Source of the DNA: SZUA-36 sp963749115
GTDB lineage: Bacteria > Pseudomonadota > Gammaproteobacteria > Xanthomonadales > SZUA-36
Assembly (NCBI GenBank): GCA_963749115.1
Contig: CAVVLP010000002.1
Location: 248,001-312,000 of the forward strand
Reading direction: 5' to 3'
DNA length: 64,000 bases
Shown: piece after piece, positions 1 to 8,853 of the stretch
How the letters are laid out: every line of letters begins with the position of its first letter
How positions within the stretch are numbered: the first letter of the stretch is position 1
Translations under genes and position numbers: made by a program
Notes under the pieces: generated by a model
Databases searched by the model: none
What the model was told of the DNA's origin: nothing
The model's input: only the letters and a program-made list of their open reading frames with translations

Positions 1-1
1 T

Positions 2-1279
2 TCGAAGGGCTTGGGGTTGGCAGAATTTGAAGAAAAAACACTCCATGTATTTGATGGTTTGCCGGGTGAAAAAATCATCGCACGAAACCTGTTCGGACGA
101 AAGAACAGGGGTAAAGCTGAGACCCTGGAAGTCCTGCTTCCATCCGCTGACCGGGTCGAAGCCCGTTGCCCTTCTTTTGGTATCTGCGGTGCCTGCAGTC
201 TGCAGCATATGTCCATGGCCGCCCAATTGTCCCGAAAACAGGATGCATTGTTGAGTTGCCTGCGGCAAACCGGTATTGAACCGGAGCAGGTCTATGCACC
301 ACTGGATGCTTCACACTGGAACTATCGTCGCAAAGCACGGCTTTCAGTACGGGATGTGGCTGCTAAAGAGCGGGTGCTGGTCGGTTTTCGAGAACGTAAC
401 GGCCGCTACGTTGCGGAAATGGATGAGTGCCATGTTCTGCATACGGTCATCGCGGATGCCCTGCCAAAATTGTCACGCTTGATAGAGACACTGGAGTGCC
501 GGTCGAGCATCCCCCAGATCGAGGTGGCTTGCGGTGATGAACGCTGCGCATTGATTATCCGTCATCTCGAGGCATTGTCGGGCGAGGATATAGAGGGCCT
601 GAAGGCTTTCGCCCGCGACACGGGCCACGGAATTTATTTACAGTCGGCCGGTCCGGACAGTGTGAAGCTCCTGGAACCCGTTGATTTTCAGTTGGAGTAT
701 GTACTTGAGTCGCTCAATCTGCGATTCCAGTTTGAACCGCTGGATTTCATCCAGGTAAACGGTGATTTGAATTTGCGGATGGTCGAGCGCGCACTGGAGT
801 TGCTGGACCCGCAAGCTGAAGATAGTGTCCTTGACCTTTTCTGTGGGCTTGGCAATTTTACGCTTCCGCTGGCACAGCGTGCCGGGCAGGTGACCGGCCT
901 GGAAGGATCTGCCGAGATGGTTGAGCGCGGTCGGGTCAATGCAGCCCGCAATGGGCTGGATAATGTTGAATTTCACACCTCCGACTTATACCAGTGCGCT
1001 GATACACCGCCCTGGCCGTCGGCTGACTACAACAAGATCCTGTTAGATCCCCCACGTTCGGGTGCGCTGGAGTTGCTGCCGTGGATTGCTGCCAGCAAGG
1101 TGAACAGGGTGCTATATATTTCCTGCAACCCGGAAACGTTGGCGAAGGATGCCGCGGTTTTGGTAATGCAACACGGTTTCAGTCTCCTTGGAGCAGGAAT
1201 CATGAATATGTTTCCACATACCCATCACAGCGAAGCCATCGCCCTGTTCGAGCGTAAAACTGACGGGTCATTGCCATGA
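2..1279 (+). CDS. rlmD: 23S rRNA (uracil-1939-C5)-methyltransferase RlmD, 5' partial
   Basis: SAM-dependent enzyme that makes m5U1939 in 23S rRNA. The reading frame is open to the left edge of the window, so the true start and part of the N-terminal TRAM domain lie outside it. The visible part has the iron-sulfur cysteines of the family (CPSFGICGAC, about visible residues 53-62, and a fourth Cys in DECHVL near 140), the SAM-binding motif DLFCGLGNF near 275, and the catalytic SCNPETLAKD near 370 with the closing HHSEAIALFER. The stop overlaps the nagZ start by 4 bp (ATGA), so the two are probably translationally coupled. The 4-Cys cluster separates RlmD from TrmA. Identification is secure; only the 5' end is missing. 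Confidence 0.93.
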   Translation, partial: SKGLGLAEFEEKTLHVFDGLPGEKIIARNLFGRKNRGKAETLEVLLPSADRVEARCPSFGICGACSLQHMSMAAQLSRKQDALLSCLRQTGIEPEQVYAPLDASHWNYRRKARLSVRDVAAKERVLVGFRERNGRYVAEMDECHVLHTVIADALPKLSRLIETLECRSSIPQIEVACGDERCALIIRHLEALSGEDIEGLKAFARDTGHGIYLQSAGPDSVKLLEPVDFQLEYVLESLNLRFQFEPLDFIQVNGDLNLRMVERALELLDPQAEDSVLDLFCGLGNFTLPLAQRAGQVTGLEGSAEMVERGRVNAARNGLDNVEFHTSDLYQCADTPPWPSADYNKILLDPPRSGALELLPWIAASKVNRVLYISCNPETLAKDAAVLVMQHGFSLLGAGIMNMFPHTHHSEAIALFERKTDGSLP

Positions 1280-2337
1280 CCACCACTTCTTCACAATCAG
1301 CCGCTGATCAGCCATTGGGGCCGTTACTGATTGGGCTCGCCGGTCTTGAGATCAATCCCGAAGAAACCACCTGGCTGCGCCACCCGGCAGTAGGTGGTGT
1401 TGTTCTGTTCACACGTAATTACCGCGATCTTTCGCAGTTGTCTGAGCTCACCGCCTCAATTTCGAAGATAGCAGGGCGGGATTTGTTAATCTGTGTTGAC
1501 CACGAGGGTGGACGTGTACAGCGGTTCAGGGACGGTTTTACACGATTGCCGCCATTGGCTGTGCTGGGAAAAATGTATACGGAATCTGCGGCAAATGCCC
1601 TGGACTTTGCCTACCGGCATGGACGTGTGATGGCCACGGAATTATTGCTCTGTGGTGTGGACCTGAGTTTTGCACCGGTACTGGACCTTGGTGACCGCAG
1701 CGTGATTATTGGTGATCGGGCATTTGCAGCGGATCCCACGGCCATTATCGCGCTTTCCGACGCCTATATTGGTGGTATGCACGATGCCGGAATGGCCGCA
1801 ACTGGCAAACACTTTCCCGGTCATGGTTCGGTAGAGGCAGATTCACACACGGATGACGTTTGTGACCCGCGTCCGTTTGAGCTTATCGAGGCGGCTGATC
1901 TAAAACCGTTTGCAGCCTTGAGCGGGAAGTTGGATGCGATGATGATGGCGCATGTGCTGTATACGGCTGTTGATGAAAAACCTGCGGGCTATTCGCCATT
2001 CTGGATCAAGACCATACTTCGCGGGAAGTTAAATTATCAGGGTACGATTTTCTCTGACGATCTGGGTATGTATGCAGCGAAGGTCGCAGGCGGCTTGATG
2101 GAGCGGGTACGGGACTCCCTGCAGGCAGGTTGTGACGCGGTCCTTGTTTGCGACCCGCAAGACGTACGGCAATTATTGGTGAATAATGATCTTTCAATTG
2201 TCGACGCGGATAGGGCACTGAAAAAACTCAAGGGCCGCCTGACTGCAACACGCGATGAAATTGAGCGGGTGAGTGAATGGCGGCAATGGAAAAAAACGAT
2301 TACACAATTGGAGTTGGAGCAATCAATATGGGTATGA
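1276..2337 (+). CDS. nagZ: Beta-N-acetylhexosaminidase NagZ (GH3)
   Basis: Cytoplasmic glycoside hydrolase family 3 enzyme that removes N-acetylglucosamine from anhydro-muropeptides during peptidoglycan recycling. At 353 aa it is close to the family's usual length. Diagnostic motifs are VDHEGGRVQRF (about 75-85), the general acid/base loop KHFPGHGSVEADSH (about 177-190) and IFSDDLGM (about 258), which holds the nucleophilic Asp. No signal peptide is seen, as expected. The ATG overlaps the rlmD stop and the 3' end overlaps the hpt start. The order nagZ-hpt-MTI phosphorylase resembles the arrangement I recall in Pseudomonas, where nagZ and the MTI phosphorylase gene are neighbours. Confidence 0.95.
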   Translation: MTTTSSQSAADQPLGPLLIGLAGLEINPEETTWLRHPAVGGVVLFTRNYRDLSQLSELTASISKIAGRDLLICVDHEGGRVQRFRDGFTRLPPLAVLGKMYTESAANALDFAYRHGRVMATELLLCGVDLSFAPVLDLGDRSVIIGDRAFAADPTAIIALSDAYIGGMHDAGMAATGKHFPGHGSVEADSHTDDVCDPRPFELIEAADLKPFAALSGKLDAMMMAHVLYTAVDEKPAGYSPFWIKTILRGKLNYQGTIFSDDLGMYAAKVAGGLMERVRDSLQAGCDAVLVCDPQDVRQLLVNNDLSIVDADRALKKLKGRLTATRDEIERVSEWRQWKKTITQLELEQSIWV

Positions 2338-2882
2338 AAAACGTCCCGGACCCACGTGCCTTGCTGGAGAATTCAACGGTTCTTTTTAACCGTGATGAGG
2401 TCAGCGCGGCAGTGCAGAAGATGGCAGATGAAATCAACGGATTTTATGGTGATGAGCCATTGATCGTGGTCTCGGTTTTGACCGGTGCAATCATCCCGGC
2501 GGCCTGGCTGATTACAAAACTGAAAATGCCGATACAGATGGATTTTGTCCACGCAACCCGTTACCGCGGAGGCCTGTACGGTGCAGAACTGGAATACCGT
2601 GTACCGCCAAGACTCGACCTTGAAGACAAGAATGTGCTGATTGTTGATGACATATTTGATGAAGGACACACGCTGGCAGCAATCAAGGGATCCGTTGAGA
2701 GTCGTAAGGCCCGCTCGGTAAAAATGGCCGCACTGGTGCGCAAAGACCATGACCGTGGCCTGTCGCGGGATTATGTTGATTTTGTCGGTCTCGATGTGCC
2801 TGATGTATACGTATTTGGCTGTGGTATGGATGCCTATGAAGAATGGCGGCATCTCGATGAAATACTGGTGTTGGGACAGTGA
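2328..2882 (+). CDS. hpt: Hypoxanthine-guanine phosphoribosyltransferase
   Basis: Purine salvage enzyme that converts hypoxanthine or guanine plus PRPP into IMP or GMP. The PRPP-binding motif VLIVDDIFDEGHTL (about 104-117) is clear, and the 184-aa length suits the bacterial family. I place the start at the ATG at 2328 because GGAG lies 8 nt upstream at 2316-2319. An ATG at 2334, which forms ATGA with the nagZ stop, is the alternative; the upstream in-frame ATG at 2277 lies deep inside nagZ. Its neighbour makes hypoxanthine from methylthioinosine, so the pair forms a short salvage route to IMP. Confidence 0.92.
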   Translation: MGMKNVPDPRALLENSTVLFNRDEVSAAVQKMADEINGFYGDEPLIVVSVLTGAIIPAAWLITKLKMPIQMDFVHATRYRGGLYGAELEYRVPPRLDLEDKNVLIVDDIFDEGHTLAAIKGSVESRKARSVKMAALVRKDHDRGLSRDYVDFVGLDVPDVYVFGCGMDAYEEWRHLDEILVLGQ

Positions 2883-2931
2883 CACCACTGATCTTGTGTT
2901 TCAGGGTTGACACTGTAGCTGGAGAGGACCA

Positions 2932-3678
2932 ATGCGACGCCTGGGTCTGATCGGTGGTACGGGTTTTGATCATTTTGGTGAAGCAGTCAGGTCACATGAC
3001 GTCAGCAGTGTCTTTGGTCAACCCTCGGCAAGGCTGGCAGAATATCAGGTCGGCGGATCACAGATACTTTTTCTGCCACGCCATGGTGAACAACACGAAA
3101 TACCGCCACATGCAGTAAACTATCGGGCCAATATCGATGCGTTCAGACAGCTGGAAGTTGAGGGCATTGTTGCCGTCAATGCGGTCGGTGGTATTTCAAG
3201 CCGATATCCACCGGGATCTTTATGTATACCGGATCAATTGATTGATTACACCTGGGGCAGGGCGCACACTTTCAGTATGGTCGCGGGTGATGAGTTACTG
3301 CACGTTGAATTTGCGCAGCCGTTTGATGGCCGCCTGCGTTTGGGATTGATCGAAGCAGCCGCCATTACGGATATCAATGTAACCGATGGCGGATGTGTCG
3401 GTGTTAGCCAGGGCCCCAGGCTTGAAACGGCTGCAGAGATCAGAAAGTTCAGGAAGGATGGCTGTGACCTCGTAGGTATGACTTCCATGCCTGAAGCGGC
3501 ATTGGCAAGGGAGGCAGGGCTGGATTACGCCAGTTTGTGCATCGTTGCAAATTGGGCGGCCGGGCTTGAGCAAGAACCGGTGACCATGGCTGCCATTGAA
3601 ACCACGCTCGCGTCAGCCATGCTGGATGTTCGCAAATTAATGGGTGTTTTTTTTGAGGAGTTTCCCCATGTCCACTGA
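2932..3678 (+). CDS. S-methyl-5'-thioinosine phosphorylase (MTAP/PNP family)
   Basis: Phosphorylase of the PNP/MTAP family, 248 aa. It has the N-terminal phosphate-binding loop GLIGGTGF, the phosphate/ribose motif LPRHGEQHEIPPHAVNYRAN and the base-site segment GMTSMPEAALAREAGL. Where adenosine-specific MTAPs usually have an Asp after this segment (VTDYD-like), this protein reads IVANWAAG. That Asn-type base site is what I recall for 6-oxopurine-specific S-methyl-5'-thioinosine phosphorylases such as the Pseudomonas enzyme. The product hypoxanthine would feed hpt just upstream. An adenosine-specific MTAP is less likely but not excluded. A GGAG-containing site (2921-2924) precedes the ATG. Confidence 0.85.
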   Translation: MRRLGLIGGTGFDHFGEAVRSHDVSSVFGQPSARLAEYQVGGSQILFLPRHGEQHEIPPHAVNYRANIDAFRQLEVEGIVAVNAVGGISSRYPPGSLCIPDQLIDYTWGRAHTFSMVAGDELLHVEFAQPFDGRLRLGLIEAAAITDINVTDGGCVGVSQGPRLETAAEIRKFRKDGCDLVGMTSMPEAALAREAGLDYASLCIVANWAAGLEQEPVTMAAIETTLASAMLDVRKLMGVFFEEFPHVH

Positions 3679-5710
3679 GTCTCTTTTTCCCCACTTGCTG
3701 TCACCCCTTGATCTGGGTTTTACCACGCTGAGGAACCGTGTGCTTATGGGTTCCATGCATACGGGTCTTGAGGATCACAAAAAAGATTTTCCAAAACTCG
3801 CCGCCTATTTCGCCGAAAGGGCAGCAGGTGAGGTGGGTCTGATAGTAACCGGTGGTATCGCCCCCGGCTTGCGCGGATCGTTGCTGCCGACCCCCTCCGG
3901 GCTGTTCAACCGATTGCAGGTACCCAGGCATAAACTGGTGACCTCTGCAGTGCATGCGGTGGACGGCAAAATTTGTATGCAGATACTACATGGTGGGCGT
4001 TATAGTTATCACCCGTTAAGTGTGGCCCCCAGCGCGATCCAGTCGCCGATAACACCATTCAAACCCAAGGCATTGACATCCAAAGGTGTAGAAAAGCAGA
4101 TTCAGAAATTTGTCCGCGCAACAAGCCTGGCTCTTGAGGCGGGTTACGACGGTGTTGAGATCATGGGTTCCGAAGGTTATTTCATCAACGAATTTACCAC
4201 CTCCCACGTCAACAAACGAACGGATAAGTGGGGTGGCAGTACCCGCAATCGTTACCGGATTGCAGAAGAAATTCTCAGCAGGTGTCGTGAGGTGGCCGGT
4301 AAGGATTTCATCATCATCTATCGTCTGTCCATGCTGGATCTTTTACCCGACGGCAATAGTTGGGATGAGGTTGTGGAGCAGGCAAAAATGGCCGAGGCTT
4401 CAGGCGCCACGTTGCTCAATACCGGTATTGGCTGGCACGAGGCACGTATTCCAACCATTGCAACCATGGTTCCCCGGGGTGCTTTCAGTTGGGTAACAGC
4501 GCGGATGCGACCGGAAGTTGAAATACCGGTCATTACGACCAACCGGATCAACACCCCGCAGGTGGCCGAGGATATTCTTGCGCGCGGTGATGCTGACATG
4601 GTTTCCATGGCGAGACCGTTGCTTGCGGATGCCGAGTTCGTCAAAAAAGTGCGCCAGGGCCGCCCGGATGAAATCAATATCTGTATTGCCTGCAACCAGG
4701 CTTGCCTGGATCACACCTTTACCGGCAAGCCCTGTTCCTGCCTGGTCAATCCACGTGCCTGCCGTGAAACCGAACTGAATTACCTGCCTGCTGAGAACAT
4801 AAAAGCCATTGCCGTGGTGGGTGCAGGTCCGGCTGGTCTTGCTTTTGCAACGGTTGCCGCACAACGCGGGCACCGGGTCAGCCTGTTTGATCAGTCGGGT
4901 GAAATTGGCGGACAGTTCAACATGGCCAAGAAAATACCCGGGAAGGAGGAGTTCAGTGCGAGCCTGGACTATTTCCGTGGTGAACTGGAACGCAAAGATG
5001 TCGATGTACAGCTTAATACCCGGATTTCTGCCGAAGACCTGGCGGGTTACGACGAGGTGATACTGGCCACCGGTGTGCACCCACGCAAAATTGACCTGCC
5101 GGGTATCGATAACAGCAAGGTCGTTTCTTATATCGACGTTTTAAACAAGGCTGTCAAAATAGGCCGCAGCGTAGCCATTATCGGTGCCGGTGGTATCGGT
5201 TTCGATGTTGCGGAGTTCCTGAGCCATTCTGATGATCATCATTCAGACCCTTCAGCCGATCCGTTGGAAGCGTTTGCAAAAGAGTGGGGAATCGACCGCA
5301 GCCTGAAGGCCAGGGGCGGGGTTGAAGGTATAAAAGCACAGGCACCCGAATCCTCACGTGAAATTTGGCTGTTGCAACGCAGGGCCGGCAAACCGGGCAA
5401 AACACTGGGAAAAACCACCGGCTGGATACACCGGCTAAGTCTGCGCAATCGTGGTGTCCATATGCTGGGCAATGTGAACTATGAGCGTATCGATGACCAG
5501 GGCTTGCATATCAGCATTGATGGAGAGCAACAATTACTGAAGGTTGATCATATCGTTGTGTGCGCTGGTCAGGTCAGCAACCGTGACCTGCTAGAAAAGC
5601 TTGGTGGAAGAGGCCTGTCATTGCATATCATTGGCGGTGCTCAAAAAGCTGCTGAACTGGACGCCAAGTACGCCATACGCGAAGGAAGTGAACTGGCTGC
5701 AAGACTCTGA
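3668..5710 (+). CDS. fadH: NADPH-dependent 2,4-dienoyl-CoA reductase FadH
   Basis: Old-yellow-enzyme/iron-sulfur flavoenzyme that reduces 2,4-dienoyl-CoA intermediates during beta-oxidation of polyunsaturated fatty acids. An N-terminal FMN TIM barrel (about 1-330) includes EIMGSEGYFINEF; 4Fe-4S cysteines follow in CIACNQACLD and CSCLVNP (about 337-360). The C-terminal half is an FAD/NAD(P) module with VVGAGPAGLAFA (about 382) and a second dinucleotide fold at AIIGAGGIGFD (about 505). The length of 680 aa fits FadH. I chose the ATG at 3668, which has GAGGAG at 3655-3660; the frame is open to 3644. It overlaps the preceding stop by 11 bp. Related trimethylamine dehydrogenase-like enzymes share the layout but are less similar. 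Confidence 0.9.
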   Translation: MSTESLFPHLLSPLDLGFTTLRNRVLMGSMHTGLEDHKKDFPKLAAYFAERAAGEVGLIVTGGIAPGLRGSLLPTPSGLFNRLQVPRHKLVTSAVHAVDGKICMQILHGGRYSYHPLSVAPSAIQSPITPFKPKALTSKGVEKQIQKFVRATSLALEAGYDGVEIMGSEGYFINEFTTSHVNKRTDKWGGSTRNRYRIAEEILSRCREVAGKDFIIIYRLSMLDLLPDGNSWDEVVEQAKMAEASGATLLNTGIGWHEARIPTIATMVPRGAFSWVTARMRPEVEIPVITTNRINTPQVAEDILARGDADMVSMARPLLADAEFVKKVRQGRPDEINICIACNQACLDHTFTGKPCSCLVNPRACRETELNYLPAENIKAIAVVGAGPAGLAFATVAAQRGHRVSLFDQSGEIGGQFNMAKKIPGKEEFSASLDYFRGELERKDVDVQLNTRISAEDLAGYDEVILATGVHPRKIDLPGIDNSKVVSYIDVLNKAVKIGRSVAIIGAGGIGFDVAEFLSHSDDHHSDPSADPLEAFAKEWGIDRSLKARGGVEGIKAQAPESSREIWLLQRRAGKPGKTLGKTTGWIHRLSLRNRGVHMLGNVNYERIDDQGLHISIDGEQQLLKVDHIVVCAGQVSNRDLLEKLGGRGLSLHIIGGAQKAAELDAKYAIREGSELAARL

Positions 5711-5766
5711 GCCTGTCTTACTGGCTCCGATAGTGCTATCCATTGGGGTTGTCATCGGCGTGTCCA

Positions 5767-5876
5767 GAGCCGGGGTGGTTAGTGAATGCCAGGACCGTGA
5801 GCGACAGGGAAGTCGCGACCGAGCCGACATGGATGTCCTCGTGGCGAGTCCTGGCAATCACTAGCCACCATGGCTC
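5767..5876. repeat. Long imperfect inverted repeat, 52-nt loop (class A hairpin)
   Basis: A 110-bp palindromic element between the convergent genes fadH and nhaA. The left arm 5767-5795 pairs with the right arm 5848-5876 (29 bp, four mismatches). The inner ends read CAGGAC and GTCCTG, as in the hairpins at 14.7-14.9 kb and 36.9-37.2 kb. The loop 5796-5847 begins with TGAGCGACAGGGAAGTCGCG after two bases and resembles the 51-nt loop at 14869-14919. No gene is seen here; open frames through the element are palindrome artefacts. It could act as a bidirectional terminator, but no U-tract is present. Confidence 0.8.
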
Positions 5877-5910
5877 CCCACCGACCACACAGTGGGTATC
5901 TCCAGCTTGT

Positions 5911-7101
5911 TCAATCAGCTTTTGGGAGACTCAGATGTAATACCAGCCAGCCACATAAAGCTGAAGCCAATGAGCCTGCAATAACACCGATTTTGAGCGC
6001 GGCAATGTTTGAAAAACCTCCATGTTCGAACGCGAGACTGCCAATAAACAGGCTCATGGTGAAACCCACACCGCACAGTAAAGCGATGCCATACAACATG
6101 GTCCAATTGGAGCCTTCCGGCTTTTTAGCGAATCCCAATCCAATCACCAGTGCCGTCATGCCAAAAACACCTATTTGTTTGCCAAAAAACAGACCCAGTA
6201 TGATACCGATCGAAACAGTTCCGACCGCGGCGTCAATACCCACACCTGCCAGTGCCAGTCCGGCGTTGGCAAAAGCAAAAATGGGTAACACGGCATAGGC
6301 GACCCAGGGATGCAGGATGTGTTCGAGGTGTCGTAATGGCGAATCGCCATCACCGTCCTTTATCGGTATAAACATTGCTACGACGATACCTGCCAGGGTT
6401 GCGTGAACACCGGACTTGAGTACAAATAACCAGATGAAAATACCAACGATCAGGTAGGCTGCCAGGCTTTTAACACCCAGTCGGTTGAGCACAAAGAGCA
6501 CGGCGATACCGGCACCTGCCGCATATAGCGAGGTTGTACTCAGGTCTGCAGAATAAAACAGCGCGATGATGACAATCGCGGCAAGATCGTCAAAAATTGC
6601 AATGGTGGTCAGGAATACCTTCAAACTGGCGGGTACCCGGCTGCCAAACAGGCTGAGTATTGCCAGCGCAAAAGCGATGTCAGTTGCAGTCGGGACTGCC
6701 CAGCCATTGATCCCCTGCGGGTTGTCGCGATTGATAAACCAGTAGATCACGGCAGGTACAACGAGTCCGCCAATTGCGGCCAGTGCTGGCAATGCGATCT
6801 GGTCCACGCTGGAAAGCTGACCTTCGACAATCTCCCGTTTCAGCTCAAGACCAACCAGCAGAAAAAAGACTGCCATCAGACCGTCATTCACCCAAAGTAA
6901 CAATGGTTTGCTGACACCGAAACCTTCCACCATAACGGTCAGTTTTAACCCCAGCACCTGCCCATATAAGTGGGATAGGGGTGAGTTGGCCAGCACCAAT
7001 GCAAAAATTGCAGCGAATACCAGTATCAGTCCTCCAGCAGATTCCAGTCGCAAAAATTCACGCCACGCCCCACTTACATTGTTAGCTGTTTTGTTAATCA
7101 T
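5911..7101 (-). CDS. nhaA: Na+/H+ antiporter NhaA
   Basis: Inner-membrane sodium/proton antiporter for pH and sodium homeostasis; 396 aa against 388 in E. coli. About a dozen hydrophobic segments are visible. Family motifs include the NDGLMAVFFLLVGLELKRE stretch (about 68-86) and GWAVPTATDIAFALAILSLF (about 132-151), which contains a T-D-I segment of the unwound helix. The pair of ion-binding Asp residues lies in AIFDDLAAI (about 169). The gene is convergent with fadH across a long inverted repeat and divergent from the winged-helix gene at 7209. It is monocistronic by layout. Confidence 0.95.
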   Translation of the reverse strand: MINKTANNVSGAWREFLRLESAGGLILVFAAIFALVLANSPLSHLYGQVLGLKLTVMVEGFGVSKPLLLWVNDGLMAVFFLLVGLELKREIVEGQLSSVDQIALPALAAIGGLVVPAVIYWFINRDNPQGINGWAVPTATDIAFALAILSLFGSRVPASLKVFLTTIAIFDDLAAIVIIALFYSADLSTTSLYAAGAGIAVLFVLNRLGVKSLAAYLIVGIFIWLFVLKSGVHATLAGIVVAMFIPIKDGDGDSPLRHLEHILHPWVAYAVLPIFAFANAGLALAGVGIDAAVGTVSIGIILGLFFGKQIGVFGMTALVIGLGFAKKPEGSNWTMLYGIALLCGVGFTMSLFIGSLAFEHGGFSNIAALKIGVIAGSLASALCGWLVLHLSLPKAD

Positions 7102-7147
7102 CAGTGTTTTACTGCCATAACTTAATTTAATTAATTGATATAAAAGA

Positions 7148-7176
7148 TTGAAGAATTGATAAACACGAAATATAAT
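7148..7176 (+). promoter_or_regulatory. Sigma70-type promoter for the winged-helix gene
   Basis: TTGAAG at 7148-7153 and a perfect TATAAT at 7171-7176 are separated by 17 bp. Transcription would start near 7183, leaving a leader of about 25 nt before the ATG at 7209. The 107-bp divergent interval must also hold the nhaA promoter, so the winged-helix protein could regulate both genes. That is inference from position only. Confidence 0.65.
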
Positions 7177-7208
7177 TCACGTAATACTCGCTACCTGGTA
7201 ATGATTAA

Positions 7209-7706
7209 ATGAGTAACTGGACACTCTTTAGTAATCATGGTCATGTTCTGGTCTGCCTGGCCCGCAATTCAAACGCGCGGCTACGTGATGTAGCAGCCGA
7301 TGTCGGTATCACCGAGCGGGCCGTGCAAAAAATTGTACGCGATTTACAAGACGGTGGCATGATCAGTATTACAAAAATTGGTCGGCGAAACGGTTACCGT
7401 ATCCACAAAAAGCAAACCCTGCGTCACAGGCTCGAAGCAAATTGCAAACTTCGCGACCTGATCAAGCTTGTCAACAAGGATCGGGAGCCAGAGCTTAACA
7501 CTGAAGCTTTGGTGAATGAATCCAGACAAACCGGGAGCAGAAAGCCCGGGACACGCAAAAACGAATTAGAGACCGGTTTGGCATCAGATAGAAAGCCCGC
7601 ATCCACTAAATCGGAAAAGATCAAGGCAAAGCCAGCAAAAGAAGCCGAGTCCGGGGAGTCCGAATTCTCCGACAGCATTGAAAGACAACAGGGGTCCTTG
7701 TTCTGA
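7209..7706 (+). CDS. Winged helix-turn-helix transcriptional regulator
   Basis: 165-aa protein. The N-terminal 75 residues form a clear wHTH of the MarR/ArsR-like superfamily: LARNSNARLRDVAADVGI, then the recognition helix TERAVQKIVRDLQDGG and a wing ISITKIGRRNGYRI. The C-terminal half (about 90-165) is Lys/Glu/Ser-rich, low in complexity and probably disordered. No ligand domain is visible. It diverges from nhaA, so it may sense envelope or ionic conditions; that is a guess from context. The target is unknown. Confidence 0.75.
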   Translation: MSNWTLFSNHGHVLVCLARNSNARLRDVAADVGITERAVQKIVRDLQDGGMISITKIGRRNGYRIHKKQTLRHRLEANCKLRDLIKLVNKDREPELNTEALVNESRQTGSRKPGTRKNELETGLASDRKPASTKSEKIKAKPAKEAESGESEFSDSIERQQGSLF

Positions 7707-7741
7707 CACACTGCGCAGATCATCACGGGACATAGTTGCTT

Positions 7742-8797
7742 ATGAAAAAGAAATGGTTGCTTTATGGGGCGAACGGCTATACCGGGCAGTTGATTGCCAG
7801 GGAAGCCCGACAACGCGGTTTGCAGCCAATCCTTGCCGGTCGAAACGATGAAAGCATTGCAGCGATTGCTGCGGAAACAGGCTTTGACAGCCTTGTTTTT
7901 GAGTTGGAAGACAGCGTAGCGGTGAGCAAGGCGCTGCAGGGAATCTCGGTCGTGCTGCATTGCGCCGGCCCGTTTTCAGCAACCTCCCAGGCGATGATCG
8001 AAGCCTGTCTGGAAAACGGCTGTCACTATCTTGATATCACAGGTGAAATCAGTGTCTTTGCCAACGCTCACAGGCAATCCGGGGAGGCCAGGCATGCGGA
8101 TATCGTTCTGATACCGGGTGTCGGTTTCGATGTCGTACCCACAGATTGCCTGGCAGCCACACTGGTGAGAGCCCTGCCTGCAGCGACAACAATCACCCTC
8201 GCATTTGAATCCGGTAGCCGTATGAGCCCCGGAACGGCGAAAACCAGTATCGAAGGCTTGGCAGGCGGTGGTTGCGTGCGACAGGATGGAAAACTGAAAT
8301 GGGTACCACTGGCCTGGAAAACGCGCGAAATCAAATTCAAACACGGTAAACGCCTGGCCGTCACCATTCCATGGGGCGATGTTTTTACGGCATACATCAG
8401 TACCGGTGTACCGGATATTGAGACCTACATGGCGGCACCGCCTTCATCTATTCTGCAAATGAAGCGTATGCGTATGCTTAAACCACTGCTGTCAATGCAG
8501 TGGGTACAAAACATGATGAAACGACGTATTGAAAAATCTGTCTCCGGCCCGGAAATCAGCGAGCGCCAGGGTTCAAAAATGCAGTTATGGGGTGAAGCCA
8601 CCACCGCGGATGGCCGCAGTGTTTCAGCGACAATGACAACACCCAATGGCTACGATGTCACGGTCACAGCCAGCCTGGGTATCGTTGAGCACCTGTTGGA
8701 AAACGATGTGGAAGGCGGGTTTTATACACCATCCCTATTGATGGGTGCTGACTATGCAGCAAGCCTGCCGGGTGTGTCGATCAAGATCAACTCTTGA
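7742..8797 (+). CDS. Saccharopine dehydrogenase-like NAD(P)-binding oxidoreductase
   Basis: 351-aa protein beginning MKKKWLLYGANGYTGQL, a Rossmann fold (GANGYTGQLIA) typical of saccharopine dehydrogenase-like and trans-acyl enoyl reductase families. CAGPFSATSQAMIEACL and GCHYLDITGE are further family motifs, and PGVGFDVVPTDCLA marks the start of the substrate domain. These enzymes reduce varied lipid or amino acid substrates, and the true substrate cannot be told from sequence. I use the ATG at 7742 rather than the TTG at 7736. The gene follows the regulator by 35 bp and may be co-transcribed with it. The closing residues TPSLLMGADYAASLPGV look complete. Confidence 0.8.
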   Translation: MKKKWLLYGANGYTGQLIAREARQRGLQPILAGRNDESIAAIAAETGFDSLVFELEDSVAVSKALQGISVVLHCAGPFSATSQAMIEACLENGCHYLDITGEISVFANAHRQSGEARHADIVLIPGVGFDVVPTDCLAATLVRALPAATTITLAFESGSRMSPGTAKTSIEGLAGGGCVRQDGKLKWVPLAWKTREIKFKHGKRLAVTIPWGDVFTAYISTGVPDIETYMAAPPSSILQMKRMRMLKPLLSMQWVQNMMKRRIEKSVSGPEISERQGSKMQLWGEATTADGRSVSATMTTPNGYDVTVTASLGIVEHLLENDVEGGFYTPSLLMGADYAASLPGVSIKINS

Positions 8798-8853
8798 AAA
8801 TGGTCACCTGTCCACGGCAGGTATCCCGCAAACTGGAAGCCAGCTTTCCATAT

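Noticed and set aside
5711..5910. Short coding frames on both strands between fadH and nhaA
   Set aside because: They run through the 110-bp inverted repeat and have no protein-like features.
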